A stretch of 9,424 nucleotides of DNA from Candidatus Hodarchaeota archaeon (GTDB lineage: Archaea; Asgardarchaeota; Heimdallarchaeia; Hodarchaeales; YT1-057), in assembly GCA_016839955.1 (NCBI GenBank), contig JAEOTI010000299.1, positions 1-9,424 of the forward strand. Direction: 5' to 3'. Positions 6,787-9,424 of this stretch are shown here, piece by piece (position 1 is the first letter of the stretch; every line of letters starts with the position of its first letter). A model generated the notes under the pieces. The model ran no database searches and had not been told where the DNA came from. It saw nothing but the letters and a program-made list of their open reading frames with translations. Both the position numbers and the translations under genes were made by a program.

Positions 6787-9424
6787 TGGTTAAGTCATCA
6801 GTAATAACTAATTTTAAATTTAAGGAAAGAGAATTGAAGGATTTTGTATCAAGGCCTACATTATCAAATGTGTTAAACGAATATTTGAGATCCTCACCCT
6901 CTCATCTGAATATACTTACAGGCTTTTTCAACCCTAAAGTATGGCGTTTGATTGGAGATCAGCTTTCCACACTTCCCAAATCGGAAGGAGATCGTTTTGC
7001 TTATCGTATGGTAATAGGAAGAGAAGTTAGTAAATTCGATCCGCAAGAATTACAAAGACGATTTGCAGAGGAACTTGCTGATGCTGAATTTGAATTAGCT
7101 CCCTACATCAGAAACCTAATTTATTTCCTAAAAAGAGATGATACTGGAGTTAGACTACTTAAACACCCATTTATGCATGGAAAACTCTATCTTTTTCCTA
7201 AAATAGCAATTGTAGGGTCATCGAATTTTACAGTAAGCGGTTTAGCAAGAAATCATGAATTAAATTTAATCACCAAAAACACAACAGATGTAAATGAATT
7301 ATCTCATTGGTTTGAATATTATTGGAGCAAAGGAGAAGAGTACAAAACCACATTGTTTGAAATTTTAAATGAATCATGGCTAGGTCTTCACCCGTGGGCA
7401 CCATACGAAGTTTACACGAAAATAGCTTTTGAATATTACAAGCAAGATCTTGGAGGAGAGTTGACTGGGGCTACGTTTGATCTAACCACGTTCCAACAAG
7501 AAGGGGTAGTAAGATCGCTCAATGTTGTAGATAAACAAGGAGGAGTATTGATCGCTGATGCTGTTGGACTTGGAAAATCTTTCATTGGTTTAGAAACCGC
7601 TTTTCAATTGCTCAGAAATGTAAAAGAGATCATTCCTCGACTTCTTATTATTTGTCCAGCACAATTAAGACCTATGTGGAAGTATTTTTTAGAACAAAAA
7701 AACATCCATCCTGATATATTTACCATGGAAATGTTAAGCCGTAAAGTTCCAAAGGGAAAATATGATGTTCTGCTAATTGATGAATGCCATAACTTCCGTA
7801 GACCATCAACTGAACGATATAACAATCTTCAAGCGTTGTTAGGGAGAAATATAGATGCTAAGCTAATTCTTCTTAGCGCAACCCCTATTAATACTGACAT
7901 GATGGATCTTTATCATCAAATTCGTCTGATTACTCGTAAAGTAGACACGATTCCCTCTCTTAAAGGGGTAGGAATAGAAGATTTAAGAGAATACTTTAAA
8001 GACTTGATTTCTGACGAAGCAGACTTCCAACAACTTAAGGAAGCTCTTCTTGTATGCAGAAGTCGTGCTGAGATTCGTTACCGTCAAGAAATCCTCGGTC
8101 TTGATATGAGCCTTCCTGATGGTACACCCATAGGTTTTCCAGAAAGGAAATTGGATTCAATTGAATATTCAATAGTTGACCCAACCTCTGGTAGTACTAG
8201 CGGAGAATTTTATCATAATATTGATGATTTACTCTCAAAACTAAGTTTTCCCCAATTTAATTGGGAGAAATTCCACCTTCCAGAATTTACGATCGATAAA
8301 AAAGCTGCTTTTGGGGGTGAAGCTGTTACAAACATGATACATGCTTTGTTCTTAAAACGCCTTGAATCATCTTTACATAGTTTCTTTACATCAATCAAAG
8401 CACAAATTTCATTATTATCTATTTTTCTCCCTGTTTTCAAAGAAGGATATGCAATAACAACCCCAATAATGCGGATGCTTCTTGATGGAGATGTAGAAAT
8501 TGAATATAATGAGGAACTTGATGATAATGTTCTCATCGATTTCTTAACGATTAACTATGAAGATAGAGAGATGCTAGAAAAACAATTCAAGATCAAAAAA
8601 CGAGGTCGAGTAAATCCAGCTGAATTTCGCCTTGATGATATTGAAAGAGATATTACTTCTGAGTTAGAAGTTTGGAAACAATTACACAAGTCTGTTAAGA
8701 ACATTACGGAACAACCTGACCGAAAACTCCTCGTACTAACTGATAAATTAAAAGAAATTTTAGCTGAAAACTCTCTTAAATCTCCTGAAGATCCTCCTAG
8801 TAAAGTTTTGCTCTTCTCCTATTTTCGTGACACAGCAGAACATATTGAAAGACATATAAATCGCCCTGAATCTCCCTATTTTGTACCTAATTGCAACATC
8901 GAGATTATTACAGGAAGTACGCCAACAAAAGAACGTCTACAGAAAATTTATGCGTTTGCACCTCGTTCAAATCCTCCTGAAGAGAGAGATAAATCTCCTG
9001 AAGTAACAAGCAAAAGAAATATTGACATTTTGATTTGCACAGATGTTTTATCGGAGGGTCAAAATCTTCAGGATGCAAATCATGTCATAAATTATGATCT
9101 TCATTGGAACCCAGTACGAATGATTCAGAGAGCAGGTCGAATTGACCGCTTAAAATCTCCTCATTCAACCTCTATTATTACAATTCATAATTTCTTTGTA
9201 GAAGATGGGCTTGAAGAATTATTGGGACTGATGGACAGAATAACAGAACGATTGGATGACATTGATCAAACTATTGAATTAGATGGAGCAATATTAAGAC
9301 CAACGGAAGCACTTCAAAGGAGAGGGGATTTGAAAAGAATCCAAAACGGAGATATTACCGTCTGGGATGAATACGAGGCAAAAATTGAGTTAAGTGATCA
9401 GAATCCAACTAAAAAAACCCTACA
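6786..9424 (+). CDS. PLD-SNF2 helicase/translocase fusion, 3' partial
   Basis: ATP-driven DNA translocase of the SNF2/RapA-like SF2 group fused to a phospholipase-D-type nuclease half-site. No stop occurs before the window end, so at least 879 residues are present and the C-terminus is missing. The PLD part has H131-x-K133, then GSSNFT (G144-S145-S146-N147) and E158, a canonical single HKD site; one site per chain implies a dimer or partner. The helicase has Walker A ADAVGLGKS (K264), motif II DECH (332-335), motif III SATP (364-367), a second RecA lobe from about residue 673 (KVLLFSYF), motif V around CTDVLSEGQNLQ and motif VI QRAGRIDR (781-788). About 300 residues separate the lobes, as in long SNF2 proteins. 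All motor residues look intact. The start has a good ribosome-binding site and overlaps the preceding remnant frame as TGATG. It likely works with the methyltransferase, sensing or pumping unmethylated DNA for cleavage. It could be a DrmD-like protein or a separate PLD-helicase family. Confidence 0.9.
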   Translation, partial: MVKSSVITNFKFKERELKDFVSRPTLSNVLNEYLRSSPSHLNILTGFFNPKVWRLIGDQLSTLPKSEGDRFAYRMVIGREVSKFDPQELQRRFAEELADAEFELAPYIRNLIYFLKRDDTGVRLLKHPFMHGKLYLFPKIAIVGSSNFTVSGLARNHELNLITKNTTDVNELSHWFEYYWSKGEEYKTTLFEILNESWLGLHPWAPYEVYTKIAFEYYKQDLGGELTGATFDLTTFQQEGVVRSLNVVDKQGGVLIADAVGLGKSFIGLETAFQLLRNVKEIIPRLLIICPAQLRPMWKYFLEQKNIHPDIFTMEMLSRKVPKGKYDVLLIDECHNFRRPSTERYNNLQALLGRNIDAKLILLSATPINTDMMDLYHQIRLITRKVDTIPSLKGVGIEDLREYFKDLISDEADFQQLKEALLVCRSRAEIRYRQEILGLDMSLPDGTPIGFPERKLDSIEYSIVDPTSGSTSGEFYHNIDDLLSKLSFPQFNWEKFHLPEFTIDKKAAFGGEAVTNMIHALFLKRLESSLHSFFTSIKAQISLLSIFLPVFKEGYAITTPIMRMLLDGDVEIEYNEELDDNVLIDFLTINYEDREMLEKQFKIKKRGRVNPAEFRLDDIERDITSELEVWKQLHKSVKNITEQPDRKLLVLTDKLKEILAENSLKSPEDPPSKVLLFSYFRDTAEHIERHINRPESPYFVPNCNIEIITGSTPTKERLQKIYAFAPRSNPPEERDKSPEVTSKRNIDILICTDVLSEGQNLQDANHVINYDLHWNPVRMIQRAGRIDRLKSPHSTSIITIHNFFVEDGLEELLGLMDRITERLDDIDQTIELDGAILRPTEALQRRGDLKRIQNGDITVWDEYEAKIELSDQNPTKKTL

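Noticed and set aside
453..8536. Several minus-strand open frames of 65 to 107 codons opposite the main genes
   Set aside because: They lie wholly within well-supported + strand genes, have low-complexity serine- and leucine-rich translations, and lack ribosome-binding sites.
1..9424. CRISPR arrays, tRNA genes, insertion sequences, integrase genes and attachment sites
   Set aside because: None were seen: no regularly spaced repeats, no terminal inverted repeats and no recombinase-like protein in the window.

Overview
The window is AT-rich and densely coded. Five genes, all on the + strand, fill almost all of it, with gaps of only 47 to 143 bases. Both outer genes run off the window. I see no tRNA, rRNA, CRISPR array, insertion sequence or integrase. 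Several genes probably start with TTG, behind purine-rich ribosome-binding sites. The phylum cannot be fixed from this stretch. A possible primase-large-subunit-like iron-sulfur domain in the second gene leans slightly towards an archaeon, but a bacterium is not excluded.

Layout from left to right: (1) the 3' part of a phospholipase-D-like (PLD/HKD) nuclease-type protein with a lysine-rich tail; (2) a 466-residue protein with an Mrr-like restriction endonuclease domain at its N-terminus and a cysteine-rich C-terminus that may be a PriL-like Fe-S domain; (3) a 176-residue protein of unknown function; (4) a 1182-residue N6-adenine DNA methyltransferase (motifs X, I, II and IV; long N-terminal domain; C-terminal recognition-type domain); (5) the first 879 residues of a large PLD-SNF2 fusion, with an HKD nuclease half-site followed by a complete set of SF2/SNF2 helicase motifs.

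Together these look like an anti-phage or restriction-modification type locus. The methyltransferase would mark self DNA, the SNF2 protein would move along or remodel foreign DNA, and the PLD and Mrr-like proteins would cut it. A large adenine methylase, a SNF2 helicase and a separate PLD protein are also the parts named DrmMI, DrmD and DrmC in class 1 DISARM. The DISARM core genes drmA and drmB are not in the window; if this is a DISARM relative they should lie just upstream. The Mrr/Fe-S protein and the 176-residue protein are not standard DISARM members, so this may be a variant or a distinct system.

The most telling detail is between genes 4 and 5. The 107-base gap encodes a second short copy of the methyltransferase's C-terminal tail. 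Its TGA overlaps the helicase ATG (TGATG). This looks like the scar of a second, lost methyltransferase gene that was once translationally coupled to the helicase.
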